Assembly: GCF_019737615.1 (NCBI RefSeq)
Contig: NZ_JAHKKS010000009.1
Coordinates: forward strand, 62,001-126,000
Origin: Sphingobium xanthum
GTDB lineage: Bacteria > Pseudomonadota > Alphaproteobacteria > Sphingomonadales > Sphingomonadaceae
Reading direction: 5' to 3'
DNA length: 64,000 nt
In this document: positions 35,575 through 45,295 of the stretch, one piece after another
How positions within the stretch are numbered: position 1 is the first letter of the stretch
Layout: each line of letters begins with the position of its first letter
The notes under the pieces: model-generated
Told to the model about the DNA's origin: nothing
Databases searched by the model: none
Seen by the model: only the letters and a program-made list of their open reading frames with translations
Made by a program: the position numbers and the translations under genes

Positions 35575-35654
35575 ACGGAACAACGAGATATTACCCGGAT
35601 AATATTGACGACCCAATTCAGCCCGGATAGAACTCCCGACGGAAAGGGAGTGTC

Positions 35655-36098
35655 ATGACGATCGATCAGCAGCGAAAGCGCCGCCTCGCAAGCTTCATCC
35701 GCGAGGTCTGGGACGAAGGGGATACCGATGCGGCCGATGCCTATCTGGCGGAGAGCTACACGATCCATCACGATCCCGGTGACCCCTGGGATGGGATGAC
35801 GCTCGACCTGGCCGGATTCAAGCAGCGCGTCGCAATGTCGCGCGCGGCCTTTCCGGACCAGCGGTTCGACATTCAGGCCCTCTTTGCGGACGGGCCGGGC
35901 ATTGCAATGACGTGGCTCTGGTCAGGCACGCACAAGGGCGACCTGCCAGGCTTTCCCGCGACGGGTAAAGTCGTCCGCATGTCCGGCGCGACGGTCTATC
36001 TGCTCGATGCGGCGGAGCGTCTGACCGGTCATTGGCAGGTGACAGATCGGCTCGGCGTCTATCAGCAGCTGCAGCAAAACAAGATGGCCACTGGCTGA
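35655..36098 (+). CDS. SnoaL-like (ester cyclase fold) protein
   Basis: 147 residues, alpha+beta barrel of the NTF2/SnoaL type: AESYTIHHDPGDPW, FKQRVAMSRAAFPDQRFDIQ, FPATGKVVRMSGATVY. Start ATG 35655 has GGAAAGGGAG upstream. Members serve as polyketide cyclases, isomerases or unknown binders. Confidence 0.85.
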   Translation: MTIDQQRKRRLASFIREVWDEGDTDAADAYLAESYTIHHDPGDPWDGMTLDLAGFKQRVAMSRAAFPDQRFDIQALFADGPGIAMTWLWSGTHKGDLPGFPATGKVVRMSGATVYLLDAAERLTGHWQVTDRLGVYQQLQQNKMATG

Positions 36099-36111
36099 TC
36101 CGTCCCCGCGC

Positions 36112-36612
36112 CTAGAGCCGCTGGCGTGTCCCTATCTGCCGCGCGCTATGCCCCATATGCGCGTGCGTGATCGCGACGGCGAGGGCGTCGGCGGCGTCCG
36201 CGCCGGAAATTGCTGCACCAGGCAGCAGCCGCGAGACCATGGCGTGGACCTGCTCCTTGCTGGCATTGCCGACGCCGACGACCGATTTCTTGACCAGTCG
36301 CGCGGCATATTCGCCGACCGGCATGCCCGAGCGCGCCGCGCCGAGCAGGACGACGCCGCGCGCCTGCCCCAGCTTCAGGGTCGACTGCGGATTGGCGTTG
36401 ACGAACACTTCCTCGACCGCTGCCTCATCCGGATTGTGCGCAGCAATCAGTGTGGCGAGCGCAGCATCGAGCGCAACGAGCCGCGTCGGCAATGCAGCAT
36501 TGCTGTCCGTGCGGATCTGGCCATTGGCGAGATGCGACAACCGGTTGCCCTCGGCGCGGATGAGGCCCCAGCCGGTGGTGCCGAGGCCGGGATCGAGACC
36601 GAGGATGATCAC
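36112..36612 (-). CDS. ruvC: Crossover junction endodeoxyribonuclease RuvC
   Basis: 166 residues. GTG start at 36612 gives [19 protein letters not shown] with the first catalytic Asp; the Glu is in [11 protein letters not shown], and an Asp pair ([12 protein letters not shown]) lies at the C-terminus. Resolves Holliday junctions with RuvAB. Its start overlaps the DUF3147 stop (TAGTG). Confidence 0.96.
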   Translation of the reverse strand: MIILGLDPGLGTTGWGLIRAEGNRLSHLANGQIRTDSNAALPTRLVALDAALATLIAAHNPDEAAVEEVFVNANPQSTLKLGQARGVVLLGAARSGMPVGEYAARLVKKSVVGVGNASKEQVHAMVSRLLPGAAISGADAADALAVAITHAHMGHSARQIGTRQRL

Positions 36613-36962
36613 TAGAGGCGCAGGCCGAAGCGCGGCCCGATCGCCGTCATCGCCAGATAAAGCGCAACCGCCAGCGCGCAGCTGGCAATCAGCGCCAGCC
36701 AGAAGCTGACTCCCTGCCGCAGCAGCAGCGGGATCAACAGGAACATCGGAAGCGAAGGAAGCACATACCAGAAGGTCGCTTCGGCATGGCGCGCCATATT
36801 CTCGGCATCCGGTCGGCCCCACCAGAGCAGGATCATGCCGAGCACCGAGACGAGCGGGAGCGAGGCGACCAGCGCCGCCATGGCGGGCTGGCGCTTGCCG
36901 ATCTCCGCGATCGCCACGATCAGCGCGCCCGAGAGCAGCGCCTTGGCGATCAGCGGGATCAT
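36612..36962 (-). CDS. DUF3147 membrane protein
   Basis: 116 residues. Four hydrophobic helices; [20 protein letters not shown] and [19 protein letters not shown] are typical of DUF3147. Coupled by a 1-bp overlap to ruvC downstream and to yebC upstream. Function unknown; conserved next to RuvC genes in related genomes is recalled but not checked. Confidence 0.88.
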   Translation of the reverse strand: MIPLIAKALLSGALIVAIAEIGKRQPAMAALVASLPLVSVLGMILLWWGRPDAENMARHAEATFWYVLPSLPMFLLIPLLLRQGVSFWLALIASCALAVALYLAMTAIGPRFGLRL

Positions 36963-37705
36963 CAGCCCAGCTTCTCCATCACTTCGTCGGGCACTTCATA
37001 ATTGCCCCACACGGTCTGGACGTCGTCGTCATCGTCGAGCGCATCGACCATCTTGAGCAACGTCGCGGCGTTGCTCTCGTCGAGCTCAACCGTGGTCTGC
37101 GGCTTCCAGGCGAGCTTGGCGCTGTCGGCGGCGCCGAGCTTGTCCTCGAGCGCCTTGGCGACTTCGTGGAGCGCGTCCATCGCGGTCCAGATCTCGTGCT
37201 CGTCTTCGCTGGACGAGACGTCCTCTGCGCCTGCTTCCAGCGCCGCCTCGAAGATCGCGTCGGCATCGCCCGCGCTTGCCGGATAGGTGATGAGGCCCAT
37301 GCGATCGAAGCCGTGGCTCACCGCGCCGGAGGCTCCGAGATTGCCGCCATTCTTGGAGAAGGCGGTGCGCACATTGGTCGCCGTGCGGTTGCGGTTGTCG
37401 GTCAGCGCCTCGACGATGATCGCCACGCCGCCGGGGCCATAGCCCTCGTAGCGCACTTCTTCGTAGTTCTCGCCGTCGTTCCGGCTCGCCTTGTCGATCG
37501 CGCGCTGGATATTGTCCTTGGGCACCGACTGCGCCTTGGCCGCGTTGATCGCGAGGCGCAGGCGCGGATTCATGTCCGGATCGGGCGTGCCCATCTTGGC
37601 GGCCACGGTGATTTCGCGCGACAGCTTCGAGAAGGCAGCGGCGCGCTTCTTGTCCTGCGCGCCCTTGCGATGCATGATGTTCTTGAATTTGCTATGGCCT
37701 GCCAC
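36962..37705 (-). CDS. yebC: YebC/PmpR-family transcriptional regulator
   Basis: 247 residues from GTG 37705, with the typical [20 protein letters not shown] start. Blocks: [40 protein letters not shown] and an acidic C-terminus. Binds DNA or acts on translation of poly-proline stretches in some lineages. Upstream of ruvC, the common genomic order. Confidence 0.95.
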   Translation of the reverse strand: MAGHSKFKNIMHRKGAQDKKRAAAFSKLSREITVAAKMGTPDPDMNPRLRLAINAAKAQSVPKDNIQRAIDKASRNDGENYEEVRYEGYGPGGVAIIVEALTDNRNRTATNVRTAFSKNGGNLGASGAVSHGFDRMGLITYPASAGDADAIFEAALEAGAEDVSSSEDEHEIWTAMDALHEVAKALEDKLGAADSAKLAWKPQTTVELDESNAATLLKMVDALDDDDDVQTVWGNYEVPDEVMEKLG

Positions 37706-37854
37706 GGGCCGGCTCCTTCGACTTGAATAGACGGAAAAATGATCGCGCCTCCTATCGCGGCGGGCGGCGAGAGGCAACGGGGCCGTGGCGCTTGCATGCT
37801 CTTGTCACAAACATCGCCGAAGGATGCCCGTTCCAGAGAACGAGGAGTGACTTC

Positions 37855-38961
37855 ATGCTGAGCCGCAGGCAGACGATGGGTTATGGCGGCGCGGCACTAG
37901 TCGCGGCGATGGCGGGGAGAGCAGGCATGGCCGCGACATTGAAAGGCGACAAACCGCTCGTCTTCGCGCATCGCGGCTGCTCGGCGCTGCGGCCCGAGCA
38001 TACGCTCGGTGCCTATGCCAAGGCCATCGAAGACGGCGCGGACTCTATCGAGCCCGATCTGGTGGCGACGAAGGACGGGGTGCTCGTCGCGCGGCACGAA
38101 AACGAGATTGGGGGCACGACTGACGTTGCAGGGCATCCGGAGTTCGCGGGGCGCAAGACGACGAAGACGGTCGATGGGCAGGCGATCACCGGCTGGTTCA
38201 CCGAGGATTTCACGCTGGCCGAGCTCAAGACCCTGCGCGCCATCGAGCGGCTGGGTCCGTTGCGGCCGGAAAGCCGGGGTTATGACGGCCAGTTCCAGAT
38301 TCAGACCTTCGACGAGGTGATCGATTTCGTCGCGGCGCAGGCGGCGGCGCGCGGCCGCGTCATCGGCATCGTGCCGGAGCTCAAGCATTCGACCTATTTT
38401 GCGGAGATCGGCCTGCCGCTGGAGGATCGGTTCCTCGCGATGCTCGGCGCGCATGTTTATGCGAAGCGCGCGCCGATCGAGATCCAGTCGTTCGAGACGG
38501 CGAACCTGCGCTATCTGCGGCAGAGGATCGGCAAGCCGGCGAATGTGAAGCTGATGCAGCTGTTCGACGAGTTTGCCGCAGTGCCCGCCGATGTCGCGGC
38601 CGGAGGCGGTGCTGTCAGCTATGGCGAGATGGCGACGCCAAAGGGACTCGCCACGGTCGCCACCTATGCCGATGTGGCCGCGCCCTGGTCACGCTCGATC
38701 ATACCGCTCGACGAACAGGGCCATTTCGTCAAGCCGACGACGTTCGTGACGGACGCGCATGCGGCCGGCCTGCTGGTGCGTCTTTACACCTTCCGACCGG
38801 AGAACCGCTTCCTCCCGGCCGATCTGCGCGCGCCCGGCGGCGATGATGTGCGCAGCGAGGCAGGCTCTATCGCGGAAATGCGCCGCTATCTTGCGCTCGG
38901 CATCGATGGCCTGTTCACGGACGATCCGGCGCTGGGTCGCAAGGCTGTCGATGGCGCCTGA
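37855..38961 (+). CDS. glpQ: Glycerophosphodiester phosphodiesterase, Tat-exported
   Basis: 368 residues from ATG 37855 (GAGGAG upstream). Twin-arginine signal SRRQTMGYGGAALVAAM. GDPD TIM-barrel hallmarks: VFAHRGCSALRPEHTLGAY (catalytic His/Arg and Glu), IEPDLVATKDGVLVARHE (metal ligands and second His) and VPELKHSTYF. Splits glycerophosphodiesters to glycerol-3-phosphate and alcohol in the periplasm. Confidence 0.94.
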   Translation: MLSRRQTMGYGGAALVAAMAGRAGMAATLKGDKPLVFAHRGCSALRPEHTLGAYAKAIEDGADSIEPDLVATKDGVLVARHENEIGGTTDVAGHPEFAGRKTTKTVDGQAITGWFTEDFTLAELKTLRAIERLGPLRPESRGYDGQFQIQTFDEVIDFVAAQAAARGRVIGIVPELKHSTYFAEIGLPLEDRFLAMLGAHVYAKRAPIEIQSFETANLRYLRQRIGKPANVKLMQLFDEFAAVPADVAAGGGAVSYGEMATPKGLATVATYADVAAPWSRSIIPLDEQGHFVKPTTFVTDAHAAGLLVRLYTFRPENRFLPADLRAPGGDDVRSEAGSIAEMRRYLALGIDGLFTDDPALGRKAVDGA

Positions 38962-38967
38962 GCAGGC

Positions 38968-39747
38968 TCAAAGGCCGCGCAGGATGACATAGAGGCCGAC
39001 GAGGACGACGAGGGTGGCGAACAGGCGGTCGAGCAGGCCCTTATGGGCGGCCAGACGATGGCCGAGGCGGATGCCGAGCAGCGAACCGACCGCACCGCCC
39101 GCGATGAGCAGGGCGACGATGGGCCAGTCGACATAGCCGGAGAGGGCGTAGGAGGTGGCGGTGGTGAGGCCGAGCGCGGTTACGACGACCAGCGAGGTGC
39201 CGACCGCGAAACGCAGCGGCATGCCGGTCGCGGCGATCAGTGCCGGCACGATCAGGAAGCCGCCGCCGATCCCGAAGAAGCCGGCGGCGAGGCCCACGGC
39301 CAGACCTGCCGGCACAAGGCGCGGGAGCAGATGGCCTGCCGTTTGCGCCGTGAGGCGGACGTCGGGCTGCCCCTCCGAAGCCTTTCGCAGCAGCATCGAG
39401 ACACCGACGCCGATCATCAGCAGGCCGAACAGCAGGAGCAACCGCCCGCCGTCGATCGCCTTGCCGAGTTCGGCGCCGGCGACCGCACCGGCCATGCCCG
39501 CCAGCGCGAACACGAGGGCGCAGGGCCACTTCACCGTTCCGGCGCGCGCATGACCGGCCAGCCCGACCGCCGCATTGGCGGCGACGGCGACGGCGGCGGT
39601 GCCGATCGCTGCATGTGCCGAGCCCATATGCACGACATAGGCCAGCAGCGGCACGGCAAGGATCGACCCACCGCCACCGACCAGCCCGAGGACGATGCCG
39701 ATCAAGCCGCCGGACAACAGCGCGGCAAGGATGGTGGCGGTGGCCAT
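38968..39747 (-). CDS. TSUP-family permease (sulfite/sulfide-related)
   Basis: 259 residues with about eight hydrophobic helices. GGLIGIVLGLVGGGGSILAV at the N-terminus and AAGFFGIGGGFLIVPALIAA in the second half are the TSUP repeats. Adjacent to rhodanese and BigR genes, so it may export sulfite or thiosulfate formed during sulfide detoxification. Confidence 0.9.
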   Translation of the reverse strand: MATATILAALLSGGLIGIVLGLVGGGGSILAVPLLAYVVHMGSAHAAIGTAAVAVAANAAVGLAGHARAGTVKWPCALVFALAGMAGAVAGAELGKAIDGGRLLLLFGLLMIGVGVSMLLRKASEGQPDVRLTAQTAGHLLPRLVPAGLAVGLAAGFFGIGGGFLIVPALIAATGMPLRFAVGTSLVVVTALGLTTATSYALSGYVDWPIVALLIAGGAVGSLLGIRLGHRLAAHKGLLDRLFATLVVLVGLYVILRGL

Positions 39748-39753
39748 GGCGGG

Positions 39754-40269
39754 TCAGGCCGCAGCGCGGTTCCACGGCATGCGGCGCAGCAGCGTCGCCG
39801 TGCCGCACCAGCCGGTCGCCCCGGCCATCATCAGGCCCGCGCCGACGAAGGCAGACAGGCCGAAGAAGGCGGGACTCACCAGGAAGCCGAGCAGCACGCC
39901 GAGCAGGACCAGCCCGCCCGCGCCGAGCTGCACCTGGCGCATGATTTCCAAGGGCTGGCGCCGGTCGACCCTGGTTGGCAGGCCGGACTTGCGCCAGGCG
40001 TCTATCCCGCCCTCGAGCAGGTAGCATTCGCCGCTGGCGACGGCCTGCGCGAGCGTATCGGCATTGGCGCGGGTCCGCATGCCGGAGCGGCAATGGAAAA
40101 TGACCGGGCCGTCGGGCGCCGCACCCGCTTGCAGATGCGCGAGCGGCAGATTGACGGCGCCGGCAATCTTTTCGCGGGCATGCTCGTCGGGGTCGCGAAT
40201 ATCGATCAGCGATGCGCCGGCCTTGATCGCCGCCTGCGCTTGCGCCGGGGTCATGGATTTGATCGTCAT
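39754..40269 (-). CDS. Rhodanese fused to two-helix DUF2892-type membrane tail
   Basis: 171 residues from ATG 40269. Rhodanese domain (SLIDIRDPDEHAREKIAGAV; active-site Cys in IFHCRSGMRTR at about residue 70), followed by QVQLGAGGLVLLGVLLGFLV and a second hydrophobic helix, a DUF2892-type membrane segment. Likely transfers sulfane sulfur at the membrane. 4 bp after bigR and 6 bp before the TSUP gene. Confidence 0.9.
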   Translation of the reverse strand: MTIKSMTPAQAQAAIKAGASLIDIRDPDEHAREKIAGAVNLPLAHLQAGAAPDGPVIFHCRSGMRTRANADTLAQAVASGECYLLEGGIDAWRKSGLPTRVDRRQPLEIMRQVQLGAGGLVLLGVLLGFLVSPAFFGLSAFVGAGLMMAGATGWCGTATLLRRMPWNRAAA

Positions 40270-40273
40270 CTCG

Positions 40274-40588
40274 TCAGTCCTTGCAATAGAGGTCATAGAG
40301 CGTTGCGAGCAGCGTTTCCGTCTTCGCGTCGCCGATGCGGTACCAGAGCGTCTGGCTCTCGCGCCGGAAGGCAACCAGGCCCTCGTCCCGCATCTTCGCG
40401 AGATGCTGGGACAAGGCCGAGAGCGACAGGCCGACCTGCGTCGCGAGGTCGCCCACCGTCATCTCGCCATGCTCGGCGAGCTTGCAGAGCACCATCAGGC
40501 GCCGGCCATTGGCCATTGCCTTCAGTCGCTCGGACACCTCGCCGGCTTTTCTCTCGAACGTTGCCATGTCCATCTGGACGGTCGGCAT
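40274..40588 (-). CDS. bigR: BigR/SqrR-type ArsR-family persulfide regulator
   Basis: 104 residues. ArsR HTH (MTVGDLATQVGLSLSALSQH). Two Cys, C35 (VLCKL) and C102 (LYCKD), at the positions that form a tetrasulfide or disulfide in SqrR/BigR. Released from DNA by persulfide, so it derepresses sulfide-oxidation genes. Divergent from the persulfide-dioxygenase-like gene; shares its operator region. Confidence 0.92.
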   Translation of the reverse strand: MPTVQMDMATFERKAGEVSERLKAMANGRRLMVLCKLAEHGEMTVGDLATQVGLSLSALSQHLAKMRDEGLVAFRRESQTLWYRIGDAKTETLLATLYDLYCKD

Positions 40589-40594
40589 TGGGCA

Positions 40595-40640
40595 TTGCTC
40601 CTTTAGCTATTGCTAATTTAGTTTATTCTAATATACAGTC
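40595..40640. promoter_or_regulatory. Candidate BigR operator and divergent promoters
   Basis: The 75-bp divergent gap is AT-rich and holds CTAATTTAG (40613-40621), a perfect 9-bp dyad, within TATTGCTAATTTAGTTTATT. AT-rich palindromes of this kind are known BigR targets. Both promoters must lie here. Confidence 0.6.
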
Positions 40641-40663
40641 AAGACATGAATCGGGAGATACCC

Positions 40664-41578
40664 ATGGACCTCAATCAAAATGCTTCGGAAGCCGCGACGA
40701 CCCAGCCGGAGATCGTGGCCTTCTTCGACGAGCCGACCAACACGATCAGCTATCTGGTCGGTGACCCGGCGAGCGGTGTCGCTGCGGTGATTGATCCGGT
40801 GCTCGACTTCGATCTGGCCAGCGGCGAGGCGGACACGCGCTCGGCCGCCCGCATTCTCGCCGCCGCGCGGCAACGGAACTGGCGGATCGAGATGGTGCTG
40901 GAGACTCACGCGCATGCCGATCATCTTTCCGCCGCGCCTTTCATCAAGGCGCATACCGGCGCGTGGATCGGCATCGGCGCCCATATTCGCGACGTGCAGC
41001 GCATCTTCCGTCCCGTCTTCGCGATGGAGGATCTGCGAACCGACGGATCGGACTTCGACCGGCTGTTCACGGATGGCGAGCGGTTCGCGATCGGGACCCT
41101 CGAAGTCGAGGCAATGCACGTACCCGGCCACACGCCGGCGGACATGGCCTATCGCGTCGGCGACGCCGTGTTCGTCGGCGATACGCTCTTCATGCCGGAC
41201 TATGGCACGGCCCGTGCGGACTTTCCGGGCGGCGACGCGCGCACGCTCTATCGCTCGATCCGCCGCGTGCTGAGCCTGCCGGACGAGACGCGGCTGTTCC
41301 TGTGCCACGACTACAAGGCGCCGGGGCGCGACGACTATCGCTGGGAAACGAGCGTCGGCGAGGAACGGCGGCACAGCATCCATGTTCATGACGGGGTGAC
41401 GGAGGCCGAATTCGTCGCCATGCGCGAGGCGCGCGATGCCGGGCTTGCGGTGCCCAGGCTGCTGCTGCCCTCGATCCAGGTGAACATCCGCGCCGGTCAC
41501 TTTCCGGAGGCGGAGGCCAATGGCGTGCGGTATCTGCGCATTCCGGTGAAGCTGCCGGACGATGCGGCATCGGCTTGA
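40664..41578 (+). CDS. Persulfide dioxygenase-like MBL-fold protein (Blh type)
   Basis: 304 residues from ATG 40664, with GGGAG 7 bp upstream; an ATG at 40646 is rejected. Metallo-beta-lactamase motif HAHADH (ETHAHADHLSA), second His in HVPGHTPADM, Asp in FVGDTLFMPDYG and His in LFLCHDYKAPG. Matches ETHE1/Blh rather than glyoxalase II. Turns glutathione persulfide to sulfite. Controlled by the divergent bigR. Confidence 0.92.
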   Translation: MDLNQNASEAATTQPEIVAFFDEPTNTISYLVGDPASGVAAVIDPVLDFDLASGEADTRSAARILAAARQRNWRIEMVLETHAHADHLSAAPFIKAHTGAWIGIGAHIRDVQRIFRPVFAMEDLRTDGSDFDRLFTDGERFAIGTLEVEAMHVPGHTPADMAYRVGDAVFVGDTLFMPDYGTARADFPGGDARTLYRSIRRVLSLPDETRLFLCHDYKAPGRDDYRWETSVGEERRHSIHVHDGVTEAEFVAMREARDAGLAVPRLLLPSIQVNIRAGHFPEAEANGVRYLRIPVKLPDDAASA

Positions 41579-41729
41579 ACGCTCGAGGCTGATCGGCGCG
41601 GGACGGAATTTTCGCTCGCTACGGACGACAAGCGCATCGGGAAGAACCAGGCGCCAACAGGTGTTTGCGCGGCCTCTATAGGCGCCGACCCGCTTCCCTC
41701 CCTCCGCTGCCCGCGCTATCCCCTCGCGC

Positions 41730-44540
41730 ATGACCTCCCGGAATCACCTCTATCTCGTCGACGGCTCGGGCTACATCTTCCGTGCCTATCACCAGCTCCC
41801 GCCGCTCACCAACCGGCACGGGACGCCGGCCGGGGCGGTCTATGGCTATACCGCCATGCTCTGGAAGCTCGCCGATGCGCTCGACAAGGAAGAGGGGCCA
41901 ACGCATCTCGCCGTGATCCTCGACAAGGGATCGCACACCTTCCGCAACGACATGTACGACCAGTACAAGGCGCATCGCCCGCCGCCGCCCGAAGACCTGA
42001 TCCCGCAATTCCCGCTGATCCGCGATGCGACGCGCGCCTTCTCGCTGCCGTGCATCGAGGAAGACGGGTATGAGGCGGACGACATCATCGCGAGCTATAC
42101 CTGCAAGGCGGTCGAGGCCGGCTGGGACGTGACCATCGTCTCCTCCGACAAGGATCTGATGCAGCTCATCGCGCTCTCGAGCGAGGATGGGCCGCGCGTC
42201 GACATGCTCGACACGATGAAGAACGAGCGCCGTGCCGCGCCCTATGTCCTGGAGAAGTTCGGCGTGAGGCCGGACCAGCTGGGCGACGTGCTCGCGCTGA
42301 TGGGCGACGCGGTCGACAATGTGCCGGGCGTGCCGGGCATCGGCGCCAAGACGGCGGCCAAGCTGATCGTCGAATATGACACTCTCGACGCCGTGCTCGC
42401 CGCCGCGCCGACGATGAAGCCATCGAAAATGCGCGACAATCTGATCGAGCATGAGGCGATGGCGCGGCTCTCCCGCCAGCTCGTCGCGCTCCATTGCGAG
42501 ATGACGCTGCCGCACACGCTGGACGAGCTGAAGCTGGACGGCATCCCGCCCGAGCCGTTGCGCAATTTCCTCGAGGATCAGGGCTTCAAGGCCCTGCTCT
42601 CGCGCATGGCGGCGAGCGCACCGGGCAAGCAGCAGGCCGATCCCGTCGCCGCGGCAGTCGTCCATGCCGATCCGGGCACGCCGGACTTCATCGATCTGCC
42701 GCCGATCGATTGCGACAGCTACGAGACGGTGACGACACCGAGCCAGCTTGCGGCGTGGGTCGAGGAAGCCCGCGCGAGCGGCATCATCGCGATCGATACC
42801 GAGACGGACTCGCTGGACAGTATCGCGGCGAACCTCGTCGGGATCTGCCTCGCCACCGCGCCGGGCAGGGCCTGCTATATCCCGATCGGCCACAAGAGCA
42901 GCGACGACATGTTCGGCGAAGTGCCGCCGCAGCTTTCGCTCGGCGAGGTGGTCGCGCAATTGAAGCCGCTGCTGGTCGATCCGGGCGTGCTGAAGATCGG
43001 CCACAACATCAAATATGACCTCAACGTCTTGCTGCGTCACGGTCTCGACGTCTCGCCGATCGACGACACGATGGTGATGAGCTTCGATCTCGATGCCGGC
43101 CAGTCGCTCGCGGGCCATGGCATGGACGAGGTCGCGCATGCGGTCCTCGAACATACGTGCATCGCCTTCAAGGACGTGACCGGCACGGGCAAGAAGGCGA
43201 TCAGCTTTGCACAGGTGCCGCTCGATCAGGCTACCCGCTATGGCGGCGAGGATGCGGACGTCACCTGGCGCCTGTGGACCCGCTTCAAGCCGCGCCTGCA
43301 TCAGGAAGCCGCGACGCGAGTCTATGAGCTGGTCGATCGGCCGCTGATCCCGGTGATCGCGGGCATGGAGCGTGCCGGCATCAAGGTCGATCGCGAGCAT
43401 CTCCAGCGCCTTTCCGCCCGCTTCGCGCAGGAGATGGCGCGGCTGGAGGAGGAGATTCATGCCGAGGCGGGCCAGCCCTTCCAGATCGGATCCACGCAGC
43501 AGCTCGGTGCCATCCTGTTCGAGAAACTGGGCTATAAGGGGGGCAAGAAGGGCAAGTCCGGTGCTTATTCGACCGACGTGACCGTGCTCGAGAAGATGAA
43601 GGCGGAGGGGGCGACCATCGCCGGGCTGGTGCTGGACTGGCGGCAACTCGCCAAGCTCAAGTCCACTTATACAGACTCGCTGCAGACCCAGATCAATCCG
43701 GACACCGGCCGCGTCCACACCAGCTATTCGCTGACCGGCGCGCAGACAGGGCGCCTCTCGTCCAACGACCCCAATCTGCAGAACATCCCGATCCGCACCG
43801 AGACCGGCAAGCAGATCCGCGATGCCTTCATCGCGGAGCCGGGCAATGTGATCCTGGCGGCGGACTATAGCCAGATCGAGCTGCGGCTGGCGGCGCACAT
43901 GGCCGACGTGCCGCCGCTGCGCGAGGCCTTCCTGCGTGGCGAGGACATTCACGCGGCGACGGCGCAGGAGTTGTTCGGCGAAGTGAACCGCGACACGCGC
44001 GGGCGGGCGAAGACCATCAACTTCGCCATCCTCTACGGAATTTCCCGCTGGGGGCTCGCCCAGCGTCTGGAGATCGATCCGGACGAGGCGCAAGCGATGA
44101 TCAGCCGCTATTTCGACCGCTTCCCGGGCATTTCGGCCTATATCAACGAGACGCTCGAGGGCGTGCGGCAGAAGGGCTATACGCAGACCTTGTTCGGCCG
44201 GAAGACCTGGTTCAACCAGATCAAGTCGCCGATCCAGCATGTCCGCCAGGGCGCCGAGCGCGCCGCGATCAACGCGCCGATACAGGGCACGAGCGCCGAC
44301 ATCATCAAGCGCGCCATGGTCCGTATGGGGCCGGCGCTGCGCGAGGCGGGGCTGGATCGGGTCAGGATGCTGCTCCAGGTGCATGACGAGCTGGTGTTCG
44401 AAGTGCCGGAAGGCGATGTCGCGGCTGCCAGCCCGATCATCGAGCGCGTCATGGCCGGCGCGGCCGAGCCGATGGTGAGTCTGAGCGTGCCGCTCGGCGT
44501 CGAGATCGGCACCGGCCCGAGCTGGGGAGCGGCGCACTGA
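41730..44540 (+). CDS. polA: DNA polymerase I
   Basis: 936 residues with three parts: 5'-3' exonuclease (LVDGSGYIFRAYHQ, EDGYEADDIIASY, VSSDKDLMQL), 3'-5' exonuclease (IAIDTETDSLDSIAAN, IGHNIKYDLNVL, RYGGEDADVT; the DEDD residues appear present so it is proofreading-proficient), and polymerase (AADYSQIELRLAAHMAD, RGRAKTINFAILYGIS, VHDELVFEVP). Completes Okazaki fragments and repair. Full length. Confidence 0.98.
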   Translation: MTSRNHLYLVDGSGYIFRAYHQLPPLTNRHGTPAGAVYGYTAMLWKLADALDKEEGPTHLAVILDKGSHTFRNDMYDQYKAHRPPPPEDLIPQFPLIRDATRAFSLPCIEEDGYEADDIIASYTCKAVEAGWDVTIVSSDKDLMQLIALSSEDGPRVDMLDTMKNERRAAPYVLEKFGVRPDQLGDVLALMGDAVDNVPGVPGIGAKTAAKLIVEYDTLDAVLAAAPTMKPSKMRDNLIEHEAMARLSRQLVALHCEMTLPHTLDELKLDGIPPEPLRNFLEDQGFKALLSRMAASAPGKQQADPVAAAVVHADPGTPDFIDLPPIDCDSYETVTTPSQLAAWVEEARASGIIAIDTETDSLDSIAANLVGICLATAPGRACYIPIGHKSSDDMFGEVPPQLSLGEVVAQLKPLLVDPGVLKIGHNIKYDLNVLLRHGLDVSPIDDTMVMSFDLDAGQSLAGHGMDEVAHAVLEHTCIAFKDVTGTGKKAISFAQVPLDQATRYGGEDADVTWRLWTRFKPRLHQEAATRVYELVDRPLIPVIAGMERAGIKVDREHLQRLSARFAQEMARLEEEIHAEAGQPFQIGSTQQLGAILFEKLGYKGGKKGKSGAYSTDVTVLEKMKAEGATIAGLVLDWRQLAKLKSTYTDSLQTQINPDTGRVHTSYSLTGAQTGRLSSNDPNLQNIPIRTETGKQIRDAFIAEPGNVILAADYSQIELRLAAHMADVPPLREAFLRGEDIHAATAQELFGEVNRDTRGRAKTINFAILYGISRWGLAQRLEIDPDEAQAMISRYFDRFPGISAYINETLEGVRQKGYTQTLFGRKTWFNQIKSPIQHVRQGAERAAINAPIQGTSADIIKRAMVRMGPALREAGLDRVRMLLQVHDELVFEVPEGDVAAASPIIERVMAGAAEPMVSLSVPLGVEIGTGPSWGAAH

Positions 44541-44548
44541 GCGCGAGG

Positions 44549-45226
44549 ATGCGGATCGGGTTTGCTCCGCGTCTGGTGAAGGACGGTGCTGAACTCTACG
44601 AGGCCGCGATCACGGTCTCGTTGCCGGGATTGATTGATGCTCTGGCAGAACTGCCAACAGACCAGCCCGGATTGAGGCTGCGCGGCATAGGCGGGCTGGT
44701 TCCTTTCCTTGCGGCAGACGGCGCCTTGGGCTGCCTGGTGTCGCAGCATCTGGGCGTCCGTTCCCGTCCGGTCCGCGCGATCCTGTTCGACAAGAGCGAG
44801 CGGACCAACTGGGCACTCGGCTGGCATCAGGACCGCACCATATGCGTCGAGCGGCGCGTGCCAGTGGCGGGTTATGAAACATGGTCGTTGAAGCAGGGGA
44901 TGCAGCACGTTGAGCCACCGTTTTCCCTGCTGGAACGGATGCTGACGATGCGGGTACATCTCGACAATGTGTCGGAGCAGAACGCGCCTTTGCTGATCGC
45001 GCCGGGTTCGCACAAGCTTGGCAGGCTGCGGGAGAGTGAGATCGCCGACGCCGTTCAGCGATGCGGCACGTTTGCTTGTACGGCGCGGGCTGGCGATGTC
45101 TGGCTCTATGCGACGCCGATTCTCCATGCTTCGCCGATCGCGGTGGAACCTTCGCGCCGACGTGTGCTGCAGATCGATTTTTCGGCCGACGATTTGCCCT
45201 GCGGTCTCGCCTGGCGCGGTGTCTGA
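44549..45226 (+). CDS. Phytanoyl-CoA dioxygenase-family (Fe/2-oxoglutarate) protein
   Basis: 225 residues. HxD motif in LGWHQDRTI (about residues 92-94), distal His in TPILHASPIAVEP and the Arg that anchors 2-oxoglutarate (RRRVLQIDF). Typical PhyH substrates include lipids and small metabolites; the substrate here is unknown. 8 bp after polA. Confidence 0.88.
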   Translation: MRIGFAPRLVKDGAELYEAAITVSLPGLIDALAELPTDQPGLRLRGIGGLVPFLAADGALGCLVSQHLGVRSRPVRAILFDKSERTNWALGWHQDRTICVERRVPVAGYETWSLKQGMQHVEPPFSLLERMLTMRVHLDNVSEQNAPLLIAPGSHKLGRLRESEIADAVQRCGTFACTARAGDVWLYATPILHASPIAVEPSRRRVLQIDFSADDLPCGLAWRGV

Positions 45227-45295
45227 ACCCCGCTGGACCGGCCGCAAAGCTTGGCATAAGCTGGTTACCGGCAGGGAACTGGTATCGGAGTTCAC

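Noticed and set aside
41676-44537. Minus-strand frame of 953 codons over polA
   Set aside because: Antisense of a confident full-length DNA polymerase I.
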